In this document: positions 23,194 to 35,484 of the stretch, piece by piece
Layout of the letters: each line of letters opens with the position of its first letter
Numbering within the stretch: position 1 is the stretch's first letter
NCBI GenBank assembly: GCA_949317995.1
Contig: OX439037.1
Coordinates: 55,524,080-55,588,079, forward strand
Direction: 5' to 3'
Source: Acholoe squamosa
Taxonomy: Eukaryota; Annelida; Polychaeta; Phyllodocida; Polynoidae
Length of the DNA: 64,000 bases
The notes under the pieces: generated by a model
The model's input: only the letters and a program-made list of their open reading frames with translations
Databases searched by the model: none
Told to the model about the DNA's origin: nothing
Made by a program: the position numbers and the translations under genes

Positions 23194-26100
23194 CCTTGAA
23201 CTGCCCTGTTAGTTCTGTGGATAAAAGTGTGCTGATTACTTATACTCACTTCACCTTCAGGCAGCGATGTAATTGGAGCTTGTGTCATCTATAGGATATG
23301 GTGACATTTCTCAGAACTCTTCTCGTGTCAGATTCATTATAAAAGGTGGAGGGTTTGACTTGCTTGTTATGGATATGGAATCAGGAAGTATGCCTGACAC
23401 TTAGCCATATCTTATATAGAAATACTAGTGCCCTTTACCAAATGAAGACAGTTTCTGAGATTGACGATGTACAGTGGGGTGATTCAAGAAATGATGTTTT
23501 TGGTCCTTTTTGACTACAGTAAAATATTGAAAACACTTTTCTTATTTATTCTAGTCATATTTGGTAGAAAACATCTTTGGCTTCAAAATGAGGGCAACAT
23601 TATGTATGTCGGCCTATTATATTGGGAGATTTTGAGCTTCAAAGGTGAAAAATAGCCAAAAATTGGCATTTTCTGACCTTTTCCTCCAAGTAATAGGTCA
23701 TGTAATGCCTACTGAAGCAGTCCTAGAAACCCCTAAACTATGTTTTTCCCTTTGGGGAGGGTCCTAACTAATATTTCAATGTTGTTTGGAGTTGATTAGA
23801 CACTTGAATATATTTCATGGTATGGCTTCCCAAGAAAAAAGAGAGGTTTTCTACTGAACAACCCTATGATAAAAGTATATTGGGTAGCCTGCTAAAATAC
23901 TAGCTTTATTCTTCTAAGTAGCCACCATCAAAGGGGTCCATGTAGAAGTATATTTGGCAGGAAAAAAAATCGCGTTAACTGGATATTTACCTGCATATAT
24001 CACAAACTGCTGTTAATTCCTATAAGTATACCACCAAACTAAGTGTTAACAACACATTTCGATGTCCTAACATCAAAATAATGGGGAAATTTGGCCAAGG
24101 TTGGCTGTATGGGGGGGGTTCTGTATCGTAAACGCGGGTGACACTTTCGCACTAAAATCAGCATGGGAAAGCTAAAGTGACTTCTGTTTGCCCAGGTGGT
24201 TGATTACATATTACTTTCCTTCTCTGACCTCCCTCCTTTCCTTTTATCCTATTCAATCTATGTTTGAATGATTAGAATTGCCCCAGTGCAGGCCTGAAGC
24301 TGTTGGCTGGATTTATTTATAAGGTCAACTTTCACCCTACCAAGGTTACTCATAATTGGCCATAAGATGGCCCTATGGCTCCCCTAACTTGGGCAGGAAT
24401 AAATATTTAGATACTGCATACTTTTTTTCAATCATAGTTTTCTGGTGGGAAACTGTTAGGTTTTTATTGTGTTATGGGTCAATATTGTCCTTGACATCTA
24501 TATATATTCTGATTTATTTTTTAGTAAAAAGAGACTATCCACTAGTAGTACATATAAAAGCAGCAGCATGCTTTTTTAACTCTTTTGTATTGCTTACTAG
24601 ACATGTCAGGCTATTGTAAAAAGACAATAATTTTTTAAGATATCATTATGTACTTCTGTTTAAAAAATAATATGATTTCTTTTTTCAAAGCCATGGTATG
24701 GATCCTAGATGGGCCTAAACTATAGACATTTATGCTGGAATCGATAGACAGACATGTTTTATGCCTGTGGTTGTAATATGGATGCTATCTAAAGAGTGAT
24801 AGTGGGTCTGAGGTGTCAGAAATGAGAAATTATTAACGCGAGTCACAATTCCAGCTGTTCCCAATGCTCTGTTGTGAGTCCTACTGAGCTGCATGATTGA
24901 GTTATAGGAGAAAAAGGTTATTTGTTTTGTATAATAGACACACTGTAAATAAAGCAGAATGACTTTTGAGGAAATATGATGGCTGTCAAGGAAATGAGGG
25001 GAAAGATAAATTTGTGAGTCCAATTTCCCGAAATTTTATGATTTGTTGTATATATTAGAAGATACTTAATTTCAAGAGTTTATATTTCAGGTTTTTGATT
25101 TCTGGTACAGTAAAAGTAATATGTTGTGGTAGTATAGAGTCAAAATTAAATGTATATCTGCCTATTTCTTCATGTCATTATTGATGTCTTATCAGATTTC
25201 GTGACTCGCGTGAATCGAGGTTTGGAACATTTAACGTCTTGTGCTATAAAAACTGAACCGTTAGAAGTAAGGAACTTGAATCAACATTTTTGGATAGCCA
25301 AGATATAGTAAAATAAATTGTCATTAAGTAATACTGACTTTCTTAATCTATCAATCCTGGGGCTGACAAGCAGAGGAATGTGAATCACCCCGTGTATGAA
25401 AAACAATGATGTCTTCTACTTATACAAGATTATATAAAATATACATTAATACATTAGTGACATAAACTGGGAATAGGGTCCTTAAAGTACCGTGCACTAA
25501 GGACCCATTTCGCAGATCCTGTCACAAATTTTATTAGATATAAAAAAATATTATATTTACATCTATCAAACACATGAAAACATAACAATGCATTTGTGAA
25601 TCTATACGTGACTGATATGTATGGATAAAATTTAAAAAAAAGAAAATGGATAGCATTACTCTGGCAACATTTAGATACGCCTTATTTAGCATGTACTTCA
25701 GTGTATTCACACTTTTATGATGATTAAGCTTTCTCCTATTTTTCGGTTTCTCTACCTCTTTTCCTATTGTGGCAGGGCCAGGTAAGGTTATACACATCAC
25801 CAGTTTGGACACATGCACACTTGGACATTTCTTAAAACTTAATTATCACAGATATTGGTCTGAAATCCGAGCAGATGAAGACCAAAGTTGTGTAAACGCA
25901 TCACTCCACCAAATCTTTAATTACCACAGTCATGTAGCTCACTAGCTTTAAGTTTCTTATCATCTTGCTCCTTGCAGGCGGCATCAGTCTGCTGTTTCTT
26001 TTGGCAAACGACTCGTGAGCTTTGGCAGGTGATTTGCTGGCAGAACCAATCAGCGTCCATTTTACATGGGCGAGATGGATGAGTGCTGTTAATGTGTGAA

Positions 26101-27316
26101 AGGATCTGATTTGTTGGCTCATTGGATGGAGGGTGAATGGCTGTGAAATGTTTACCAATGATCACTGATGGATCGCCCTCTGCCAATGATCTAACAATCT
26201 GTAATGGCTGCGTTTTGCACCAGAAATGAAAACCAAAACCGAGGGGGCTGGAAAAGGTGGGAAGGTGTGAATGGTATTGGGGCGAGGTATGGGGATTGGT
26301 AGCAGGCGATTTGAGGCGTGGTTTGGAGTGTTAGTGTCTGTTGAGATCTGCAGCTGCCATTTATTATAGATATAGAAATAAATAGAAAAGTTCTCTAGAG
26401 CTACGCTGTTACAAAATGACCCAACTCGATTAAGATAATGGACCGCCCTCCCATCCCGCCAAAAAAGGGCCAAATCAAAGAAAGAAAACCAGACCTATTA
26501 TTGAGTTGAGTAAATAATCAACATCAGTATTCCAACACCAATGCTACCAATTCCAACACAATTCCAACACAAAACAATATCATCACCTGCAATGAAAATT
26601 ATATATGTATCAATACTAGGCCCTACAGCAACTTCATACATCATGACATGTCGTTGCAACACAAACATCCCACGTTCGAAATTTCAGCCCCACAGCCTGA
26701 GCCAACATAATGTAGGGACTCTCATACAGATATCATACTCTATACAGAAATAAAAACATTGGTATTATAAGCAATACGCCCTTTTTCACCAACATAAATT
26801 ATGAGATTTCTACGAAGCAATTATGGAGGTGTGTGAAGAGTGTATTTTTCTTAAGGGTTGATACACTGCCATATTGGTGACTAATTGTATAAATGCCCAG
26901 AGAGTAATGTAAACCATATTTCTCACAACGTGCAGTATCCTAGTTTGGACTTTCTGATTGTTTTAATTTTGCGTGTTTTACTACTACTAATAATAATTGA
27001 TAATTAGTCAAGAATTTATTGATAATCTGAAGTTATGTCGAATAGAAACACGGGAGAAGCACAGCAGCCTGTAGCTTAACATGTTTCCGGATAAAGTGAT
27101 ACATATGTAAGAATTAGGCGGCCATCGTTTAAGGATAATGTGTAAAGGAATAACAAAAGAAATGGTCATCCTGTTAAAAAACAATTACAATACAAAATGT
27201 GACGCCTTTGATAATTTTATAACAGAAACATTTCTAGGAGAGGATTGTACTTGAACCAGTGACCGATCCTCAGTTATTGCTTGATACTTACGAATATATA
27301 TCATCTTCCCTTCCAG

Positions 27317-27525
27317 ATGCACAGACTTCCTCAAGTTCTTCCTTGACCTGGAACGACCAGAGGTCAACGAGCGCCACACCTGGAACTATGAACTGTGCGG
27401 TAACATCTCGATGGTCCAGAAGAAACACTATTCCTCCGGCAGAAGTATGATCCTAGAATTTCACACTGATCCTATTCAGGGCAACCACACGGGCTTCAGG
27501 GGCATCTTCAAGTTCCTAGATAAAA
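27317..27525 (+). CDS. Internal exon encoding the C-terminal half of a CUB domain
   Basis: A good acceptor (TCTTCCCTTCCAG, ending 27316) and a strong donor (GTAAGAGG, from 27526) bound a 209-base exon. It begins with the last base of a split codon and ends with the first base of the next. The 69 codons have the layout of the second half of a CUB domain: CTDFLKFF near the start, YELCGN with the third conserved Cys, SSGRSMILEFHTD with the strand before the acidic calcium-site-like Asp, then GNHTGFRGIFKFLDK, the closing Gly-Phe strand. CUB domains are extracellular beta-sandwiches of about 110 residues that bind proteins or glycans. The YYSSGR...FHTD...GNHTGFRG wording reminds me of invertebrate SOL-1/Neto-like CUB proteins that assist glutamate receptors, but that is memory, not a search. 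The exon with the first half was not found in this window. Confidence 0.8.
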
Positions 27526-27668
27526 GTAAGAGGCCTTTATGTATTATTATTGTTATCGATACCAATACTCTTCTAAGGCAGCATGGTACACCAATGAGCC
27601 ATCTCCCTCTTAGCATTGAACAGCATGAATGCTGCCTTGGAAGCTGTCTCACTTTAATAACTGTGTTA

Positions 27669-27952
27669 CACCCATAGTCCACTAGGGCTCTGTCACAGAA
27701 ATTCATATAGGAAATGTATGGCTCAAACGTGCAACAGAGGCCAAGTGGACCATCGATGTTACATCGATAGACCACTAGGCCTCTGTCGCAGAGATTTATA
27801 TAGGAAATGTATGGCTCAATCATGTGACAGAGGTCAAGTGGACTATGGGTCTTATGTCCATAGTCCACTTGGCCTTTGTCACCTGATTGAGCCATACATT
27901 CCCTATATAAATTTCTGTGACAGAGGCCTATTGGACTATGGGTGTTAGGTAT
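27669..27952. repeat. Array of three 93-bp palindromic units
   Basis: Equivalent positions recur at 27674, 27767 and 27860, a spacing of exactly 93 bases. Each unit is a quasi-palindrome with arms CCATAGTCCACT-GGCCTCTGT and ACAGAGGCC-AGTGGACTATGG around a core near GCCATACATTCCCTATAT. The first two units carry the core in one orientation and the third in the other. Because 93 is divisible by three, both strands stay open and show 31-residue peptide repeats. I regard these as a by-product. It lies 140 bases downstream of the CUB exon, inside the presumed intron. Confidence 0.9.
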
Positions 27953-28690
27953 CATGCTGAACCTATTACTGCATGATGCACCAACGTACAGTGACGTGTC
28001 CCGAAACAGGCTTAAGGCACCCTGATGTCTTTGAGGGGTTACAACCTTGAGTTGATGTGTTCATTCTTATTTCTAACAGGTCTCTACTAAACATTTTTGA
28101 TGAAGAATGGATGTTGTAGTCTGAAGAGCCATGCCGTATGTCGTTCTTTGTCTAGATCTACAATAGATACCAAACGTGAACAGCTCTGCCAGGCACGCTG
28201 GCACTTCTGCACGTGTTCACACATTCTTCCAAGCAACCTACTATATACTGTAATTTTACTCACTAATTTATGTCAAGTCGTTTCAAATCAAAGTCAAACT
28301 AGTACATTTGCCACAATATTATAGGTGCAGTATCTAGTGTATAAACAGAAGTCTGGGCACACTCACCCTGACGCCTCAACATGCAATGTGTAATGCCCCT
28401 TTTGACGTATGGATGCATGGATTTCCTACATGCGCTGGATTGTCCTACCATCGCTGGGGGACTGATGGTAGGCCATTTTGATGGTAGTGTGTGACCTGTA
28501 GGCATTGAAACAGCCAGTGCTATTGATTTTTTGTGGTGGTAGGCTGAGCCATCCATACACCTGCCACAAGCAAAATACACTGTGCACAGTGCCAGGCCTA
28601 TAGCAAGGGGGACAAAATAAATCAATAGTTGTGCAACACTCCTTTTCACAAAAGGACATAAACATTCCCCTTGTTCAGGGAGGGATAGAT
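27953..28690. other. Non-coding stretch; nothing recognised
   Basis: An acceptor-like TTATTTCTAACAG at about 28079 is followed by stops in all frames compatible with the CUB exon's end phase. Overlapping minus-strand frames at 28299-28665 match no family. Confidence 0.4.
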
Positions 28691-29085
28691 TAGGACAGTC
28701 CTGACTACTGTGATTACATCAAAGGAGGATCCGGTGTACATGGAAGGATAGATTAGGACAGTCCTGTGCTTAAACTAACGGGGGATCAGGAGGGTCTTGC
28801 CAAAACAAAACGAGGAAGAACCTCTTAAATATTTTCAGAGAGTACTGAGCAAAATGTACATGGCCTAACTCGTTTTTACAGTGTTGATAAAATGTTTTAC
28901 AGTAGTATGTATGGAAAACACTTTTTGAATAAAGAAAGAATCGTGCACATTTTACCTTCCCAATCTGACGAGAATTCGTTGGCAATACCAAAACTTGCAT
29001 GTTTTGAGGTTCACTTCTCGTTTCCTTTTTGGCAAGACCCTCCCGGTGTACAGGGAGGATAGATTAGGACAGTCCTGTGCTTACC
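28675..29085. repeat. Three GGATAGATTAGGACAGTCCTG repeats, split by a MITE
   Basis: The 21-base block occurs at about 28683, 28745 and 29050, the last two with similar flanks (GGTGTACA before, TGCTTA after). The third copy is separated from the second by the element at 28789-29042, showing that the tandem repeat existed before the insertion. Confidence 0.75.
28789..29042. mobile_element. 254-bp inverted-repeat MITE
   Basis: Left end GGAGGGTCTTGCCAAAAC and the complement of the right end GGAGGGTCTTGCCAAAAA match, continuing to AAACGAG after a small indel. The interior is non-coding. The insertion site can be read by comparing with the neighbouring repeat unit: GGATC is separated from CGGTGTACA. 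No target-site duplication is obvious. Confidence 0.8.
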
Positions 29086-29139
29086 CTTACGTGGACAGGG
29101 GTGCTTTAAGGGGCTCTGTGTACATGAGGTAGAGGGTAT

Positions 29140-29178
29140 GTTTAGACAGGAATACCTACAGAGTATTCCTGTCTAAAC
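29140..29178. repeat. Perfect hairpin, 16-bp arms, 7-base loop
   Basis: GTTTAGACAGGAATAC (29140-29155) and its exact complement (29163-29178). No T run follows, and it is not associated with a gene. Confidence 0.8.
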
Positions 29179-29179
29179 A

Positions 29180-31760
29180 GTATAGTAGAGTATCTGGTGC
29201 ACTGGAAGGGGTAGGATAGTACAGGAACACCTTCACTACAACAGGGTAGGCTACTGATGGCTAACCACACGGCAGCTCACTGAGCCCCTACCTAGGTTGA
29301 TCCTTTACTGCCAGGGGTGGCAGGCCGCACGCCAAGTGGTCATTGGGGTGGGGCCCGCGTGCTGGCCGCCTCATCGGGCCATGTTGTCAGCCTGTCTAGC
29401 AACACGTTTTATCATCAGGCCTCACGCCACCATTTGCTGGTCATTTGTATAGGGCTCTGATTGCTGCGTCCTCTCCCCTTCCATCACCTACCCTCTACCC
29501 TTGATCGACCCGTCCTTTTCTGCCCGGCCTCATTCCCTCGCCCCTCCCACTTGGCCTGTGTCGTCCAAACCTCTCACTTTTGCTGGCATTGGCCTGCCTA
29601 CCTGATAAGATATTTCCATCCATCCACGTGTTGGTGCAATCGGTTCATGAGCTTCTCTGAGGTCGGTACAGTCATTCACGAGCTACTCCCCTCTACCCTG
29701 GTTGATATAGGGATCATAGAGCTGCTCATGTAGCTCCATCATGAAAGCCCTTGTACTGGCTTCATGTAGAATCTAGTGAGGACATCATGCCAATTCAAGA
29801 GCCAACAAAAGCCTCATAAAATGTAGATATGACCCAACCCTAGCAGCTAGCAGGGCGGGTTTCACATGTATGTATGATTGGAAGTCTGTGATTCCCATTC
29901 ATGTGTTAGGTACGATACCAATCTTTTCTCTTAAAATACTGACTAAATCTTTGTATTGATTAGCAGTTGATACTTTGCTTACTTACATCATACCTTAACA
30001 GTCCTGTGTCCAAACTGCAACTGTTTTACAGAACTATTGGAAGATTCACTCCAGACAAACCTCTTGTAACTACATTATATTTCGGAAGGTTCACTGTTCT
30101 GGAGGGCATTTCAAAGCGATTGCTATAAACATCATTTTGAAATGCCTTGCAGGACATCATTTAGCTTAAGGTTTCCTTACACAAGTATGAATATCATTAA
30201 ATACACATGTTACCTTCGTTTTAAACTCATTGGAGAGACGATCATATGTGCTACCCCTTTGAGATATAACTGATATCATTTTTATCCCTACTCAGCCTTC
30301 CTTTAATCTCGCTGTTTGTATGGCGTATACTTCTGAAGCACTCGGTGACACTCTTGGAGTTTTCGGATATATACGAGCCCATCGACCTTGAAATTCTCGA
30401 CATGTTTCCACGCGGCGTTCCTACCATTTATCTCATAATAAAAGACAACCCACGTCAGCCGGCGAGCATTTGCCTCCCTTATCCTCCACCTCAGCACCCT
30501 CCAAATACCTGTATATCTGTATGTGGGCGCAGCACCCCCCAGGCCCCATTCCCATTACAAACTCGGCACATGGTTCAGCACACACTTCATACATTTTGTA
30601 CCAGTGCACAGTCCCCACCAACAGGCGTTTCCTGTTAAGCCTCTGGACGCCTGTCAGTGAACTCGTGTCGCCATGTCAGGCCTAGATTTAGGCTGAGACA
30701 AAAGAGCGTCCCTTTGGATAGGCCAGCTCCAACATGGACAAGGTCATCCCAAGGTTGGCTTAAGGTCATCTGTCTCGCGGCAGAGGTCGCTACATCAAAG
30801 AGCTGATTTTCCTTGTCTCCTCGAGGAGAGTCCCATGGTGGAGGATAGGGTGGATTGGGTAATGACGCATGTCACAATGAGGGCTGGGGTTATGAATATT
30901 TGATCTGTATGCAGGATGCAGCGACCACATCAACCTCAGGTCACGTTTAGCTATCATGCATTGTTCACAGCCTTGGTAATCAAATTCTGGACATATTCCA
31001 AAGCATCAATGCAAAGAGATATTTTATATTAAGCTTGTTGTTCCTGAACCTAGGTTATGGCCGCGGGGAGTGACAATTATCTCCTTTTTTTCCATTATCA
31101 AGATTGAAATTATTAGGAAATACCATATTCAAGGTTATTACAAAATTGTGTTGATTAAGTTAACACTATTGCAAAATCCCCTGTAGATTGTAACGGAGGC
31201 CTGCTCTATGAGTGGTTATAGATGGATTTCTGTCGCTGGAAGGCCGAATACGAAAGGAAACACATTACAGAAGTCGTATCTATAATGAAGACTGGATGCT
31301 GTAATAAGTTCAATTTCTCATCTAGACAGATCTAGTCTGGCCCTTCACGACTGTAGAGACAGCTAAGAGAGAGGTGCAGATGCAATAATATTGTTAGTGG
31401 AACCTGAAAAAAAAATGTAAAAAAGAAAATGTAAAAAATATGTTGTCGAAATAATGGCGAAATCCTTGTCTCAACGTTTCCCGAGATCAGCCGTTATTTC
31501 CACGGAGATTCCTTGTATCACTGTACTGCCATCTCGGGTTTCATTATAGAAACTACACTATATCACTGCAATATGATTATGGTGGTTCACTGTTCAGTTT
31601 CACAAGGAAACCTGGTAGATTCAACAATTATCTTTAAGAGTGTGTATACAGTAACTTTATGCCAGAATAGCCATTGATACTATTATTACATGGAAGGAGC
31701 AGTGTACCTGTTCAGCTTGCCTGGTGATGTTATGTCAACTACATCATGATGGGTGTGGAC
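29180..31760. other. Non-coding stretch with one weak exon candidate
   Basis: A short inverted pair (GGCATTTCAAA / TTTGAAATGCC) lies at 30105-30146. The exon candidate at 30299-30480 is listed separately. Otherwise nothing was recognised. Confidence 0.4.
30299..30480 (+). CDS. Weak candidate exon after a good acceptor
   Basis: TTTTTATCCCTACTCAG ends near 30297 and is followed by about 60 open codons in one frame, containing LLEFSDIYEP and DLEILDMFPRG. The patch has more CpG than its surroundings. No clear donor closes it, and the opposite strand is also open over the same bases (30303-30497). The frame is out of phase with the end of the CUB exon, so it is not its direct partner. No family is recognised. 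Confidence 0.15.
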
Positions 31761-31764
31761 CACT

Positions 31765-31985
31765 AAATTTGACATGGTGACATGGCAATTTCTTAAAATC
31801 GACATGTGACATGAGAGGTTCTTAGAGGTGACATGGGACATGGGGATTTAAGTGACATGTGACATAACCATTTCTTAAAATCGACATGTGACATGAGAGG
31901 TTCTTAGAGGTGACATGGGACATGGGGATTTAAGTGACATGTGACATAACCATTTCTTAAAATTGACATGTGACATGGGGGACCC
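31765..31985. repeat. 82-bp tandem repeat built from GACATG sub-repeats
   Basis: A unit running TTCTTAAAATCGACATGTGA, then GAGAGGTTCTTAGAGG, then GTGACATGGGACATGGGG occurs about 2.5 times with an 82-base period. Inside each unit the motif (GT)GACATG recurs several times. The first two copies are nearly identical. Confidence 0.9.
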
Positions 31986-31989
31986 CCCA

Positions 31990-34470
31990 TCCACACCCCC
32001 ATCATGGAAATATGATAGTCAGTTATGTTTCCATTTAAAGATCAACCAAGGTAGTTACATCTGTAGCCCATACATACAATCTTGAATAGTTTTATCTATG
32101 TCTTCTCAGTAGATTTGTTACCATTTGACACATATCTGCTCAATATATGAATATAAAAGAATTCATTTCCGTTTACGTTTCAAAATCAGAGGCCTCACTT
32201 TTCAAAGGATGTTCCACCCTCTCTCACTTATGAAGTAGGTAGACTGTTTAACATCACTTTTTAGGTACTATCGGTTCATAAAGACCCACTAAGACCAAGA
32301 GGGAGGGCTCATTTCTGTCTGCCCTCTAATCCCAGACATTGTTCAGTAAACATTACTCGTGTAAAAGACCTCCTGTCTAGTTTCCGATTTGAACGTCTCC
32401 AACAACAAGAGGCGGAGATACATATATGCGGCTGTCTGGGGGTTCTTTCCGTATGTGCTGTGAGCCCTCTCGTTGTAAGCGCATGGGCCCCTGGTTGGAA
32501 ATCAGCATATTTCCCATAAGGGCTGCATGGGAAATTGACACAGCCTTGTTGGTATTTGGGACATAATCCATACAGATCCGTCCCACAGGAGTATAGGCAA
32601 TGACGCCGACCTAGTCAGGCCCGACATTGGCCGGCTGATGGATGTAGTTTGGAGACAGAACGGGAGGAAATGAAGTCACATCGGACATCTCCCACCATGA
32701 TGTTGATAAGATCCACCATGTCCGGGATGGCGCTGTGCCAGGGATGCAGGAGGCTGTGAAAAGTAGGGGTAAGATGGCATGGGCATAGACTCAGTCTGAC
32801 ATGCTAGGAAGTGCATGGGAGTGCTTGGTGATATAATTGGCACTGGTATGGGCCCACATAGATGAATGTTATGGACATGTTAAAGTGGAGCGTGGGGGTG
32901 TGCAGGGCGCTTGATTTATTGGTGATATAAAATCTGGTGCGAGCATGCTGGGGTGTGTTTGTATAGGCATGAATCATTTGCATTCTACATAGTAGTGCCT
33001 TCTATTTTACTAAGAGTAGTCACTTAGCAACGGAAAGGAAGCTTAGAAACATTGCCGGTGTAAACTAAATGTGGGTAGGATCTGTAGAGAGAAACCAAAG
33101 TACACACCAAATTAACTGATGCCTAACAATATTAGCGTGCCTTTCCTTTTAGGGTTTGCCATCTGTTAAGAAACATTTGCATAAAAAAAAATTGTTTAAC
33201 ATGGCAAAGGCCCATATAGCGCCCCAGTGTAGTAATGTATCGGTCCCGGGGTATCGGTCCACCGTATACTGCCAAAGGCCATGAATGCACCTGCAGTCAT
33301 CACGGTTAATGCTGTCACTGCAATAATGTGGAGCAGGATAATGGACATGTTGCTATTGAGTCTGCATGTGTTAGAAAGTCCTTGTCCTCATGCCTGTTCT
33401 TTGTTTAGTGGGACCATCTGGAGAAAGCTGAGCTAAATGTAACCACAAAATAAGTGAAGCAGAAAAAGATGATGATGACAGAAAAAGGAGTTGACAGGTG
33501 TCAGTGGGCATGTTTACTCTGATTAGGCAGATACAGTTACAAGCCAACAAACTCCAACAGCAGGTGGCCTTCACGTTTATCCCTGAAGCCCTGCAGTCTG
33601 GTTGAACTATGTCCTTTTGGAAACTCTCCAAGGCTTACCCATCATGTTGACCCTATATTTGGTCGATACACTTATATTGGTGCAAAGAGCGTGTTAGACC
33701 TGAATAACCCCCAGAAAGAGTATTAACAGGTTACCCAAATCTACATCGCAAAATAGGTCCGTCCATACAAAGCATTTTTTGAGAAATGCTCCATTCTTAA
33801 CAGAAAATATTCTTTTAATACCCGTCTGTCTGAATTTACAATATAGATATTCTCTTCAACCTTTAGCCCAAAAAGGACTGTCAGTAGCCAGCACAAAGTT
33901 GGGTTTACACTGGTACTGTCATTGCCTCTTTCAGTACAACTTCAGTGGGATCTAAATCCCATGAATAAACAAAAATATCACTGTTCCATTCATAGTGCTG
34001 CTACTGCTAGTGTAAACGCAAGCCAAGGGTTTTCCCCCAAATAGTAGGGGCCTAATAGATCGAATATGCCGTCTTCAGAATGTTAGGTGTCCTACTGCTC
34101 TTATTTGAAGGCCAACATTTATATACATGCAAGCCATCGGCGTAAGGCTGATAGATATTAGCGAATACATTTTCATGCTACCTTCCATGCCAGTAAAAGC
34201 CCGACGGATGAATACACTCCCCCATTAAGCCCCTCGAAGTGAGATAGTCGAGATAATGTCATGCCATCAATTCAACCAGAGGGTGAAAACTGCTGCTTAT
34301 TTTTCGTTTCAACGCTATGGGGTGTAAGATAAGGACGTGTTAGAGATAACTTAGACAAGTGTGACACTGCCTTGCCACACATGGAGGACACAACTGTCAG
34401 CCCAGGACCCCACACAAAGATATGAATAGATAAACAGGTTTGGGGAAAGGTTTTTGAAAAGCTGGTATGG
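31990..34470. other. Non-coding stretch apart from one exon-like segment
   Basis: The exon-like segment at 32377-32688 (minus) is listed separately. A minus-strand frame at 33371-33631 starts with ATG but is Cys/Ser/Leu-rich without recognisable domains. No repeats were recognised. Confidence 0.4.
32377..32688 (-). pseudogene. Protein-like frame with one in-frame stop, unassigned
   Basis: From ATG at 32688 a minus-strand frame runs to the TAG at 32377 with a single in-frame TAG at 32611-32613; each side is protein-like. The first part reads SFPPVLSPNYIHQP. The second carries VGVIAYTPVGRICMDYVP, then AVSISHAALMGNMLISN, then IRKEPPDSRIYVSPPLV. The part after the stop is 78 codons with good composition. 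An acceptor-like TTTTCACAG lies about 70 bases further upstream (near 32757). A second frame on the same strand is also open over about 32614-32755. I do not recognise the family. It may be a real exon whose acceptor is the TAG itself (ends in AG), or a broken gene copy. Confidence 0.25.
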
Positions 34471-34518
34471 ACAAATGCTCATGCACATCACTAACCTCAT
34501 CCTTATCTTTCTCCCCTA

Positions 34519-35417
34519 CACTGCAAAAATGGTGTTTAGATCCTAAACACAATTCTAAACATATTCTTGCAACGTTTTTGTAATCACATTAATTTTCTAA
34601 ACATGTTTAGCCAAACAATGTGCTTAGCCCAAGTGTTTAGAAATCTAGGTATTTAGGTTCAAAATTTATGTTTAGATATCAATGAAATTTTGCATTTAGA
34701 TGTTTATGAATTTTTGTGTTTAGATGTCTAAGTGATTTAGTGGGAAGTGAGGGTTTGCAGACATGTATCCATTAAAAAAATAAAGCAGTATCTTTTCTTT
34801 GTTTTCTCATTTACTGGAGGACATCAGCAGGTATTTACATTGCAAAGTCTCCCAAGGTGTCAGCCACAGCTATATACACTTATACGTACACACTGCATTA
34901 GAATATGAGACTTGAGAAAGTACAACAGGTTAGCAGGAAGGACATTGCTTCATACCTTACAAAATAACATGACATAGGTGTAAGTCATGGAGCTCATTGA
35001 TTATTTTATGGTAATGATGGTGGTGTCAGTTGAATTCAGTTAATTTTCTATTGTTGTTTATATTTTCATAACATTCAATGAAATGACACTATGATAAAGA
35101 AGGAGTTTGGGGATATTTGTCACCATAATTGATTATAAGTGTGCGCAGATAGTCCATTCAGAGGTAGTGCTGCTACCTGGTGTGGATTTGACATCCAAGT
35201 ATCTAAACATATTGATGTTTAAATCTAAACACCTAATATTCAACTGTTTAAACTCTAAACATCTGAACATGTTTAGCAAAAATGTTTATGTATTTAGAAT
35301 AAAAGTGTTCTTTTCCTAAATGTGTAGTCGATGATACACTTAACTGATGTATATGTTTAGATTTTAAACATGTTTAGACCTAAACATGTTTAAAATCTAA
35401 ACACCATTTTTGCAGTG
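34519..35417. mobile_element. 899-bp CACTG-ended element with TA duplication
   Basis: The ends are CACTGCAAAAATGGTG and its complement, extending inward through TTTAGAT and TAAACA, and flanked by TA on both sides (34517-34518 and 35418-35419). The subterminal regions are packed with TGTTTA/TAAACA motifs in both orientations, as seen in CACTA transposons where such motifs bind transposase. TA duplication also fits Tc1/mariner-like elements. No transposase frame is present, so it is non-autonomous. Outside both ends the sequence belongs to the 40-bp minisatellite (CATGCACATC-CTAACCTCATC), so the element inserted into it. Confidence 0.85.
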
Positions 35418-35484
35418 TATACATGCACATCTCTAACCACAGTCCGACCATGCAACCATGCTCATTTCGGGTTCCTGTCCCTTT

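Larger units (their letters stand above)
21560..27316. other. Mostly non-coding; a few weak exon candidates
   Basis: Apart from the candidates at 22426-22479 and 23066-23193, nothing supported was found. A tRNA-like string near 21795-21835 is too degenerate to call. A frame at 25917-26186 (minus) is Cys-containing but matches nothing. It may be the upstream intron of the CUB gene. Confidence 0.4.
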
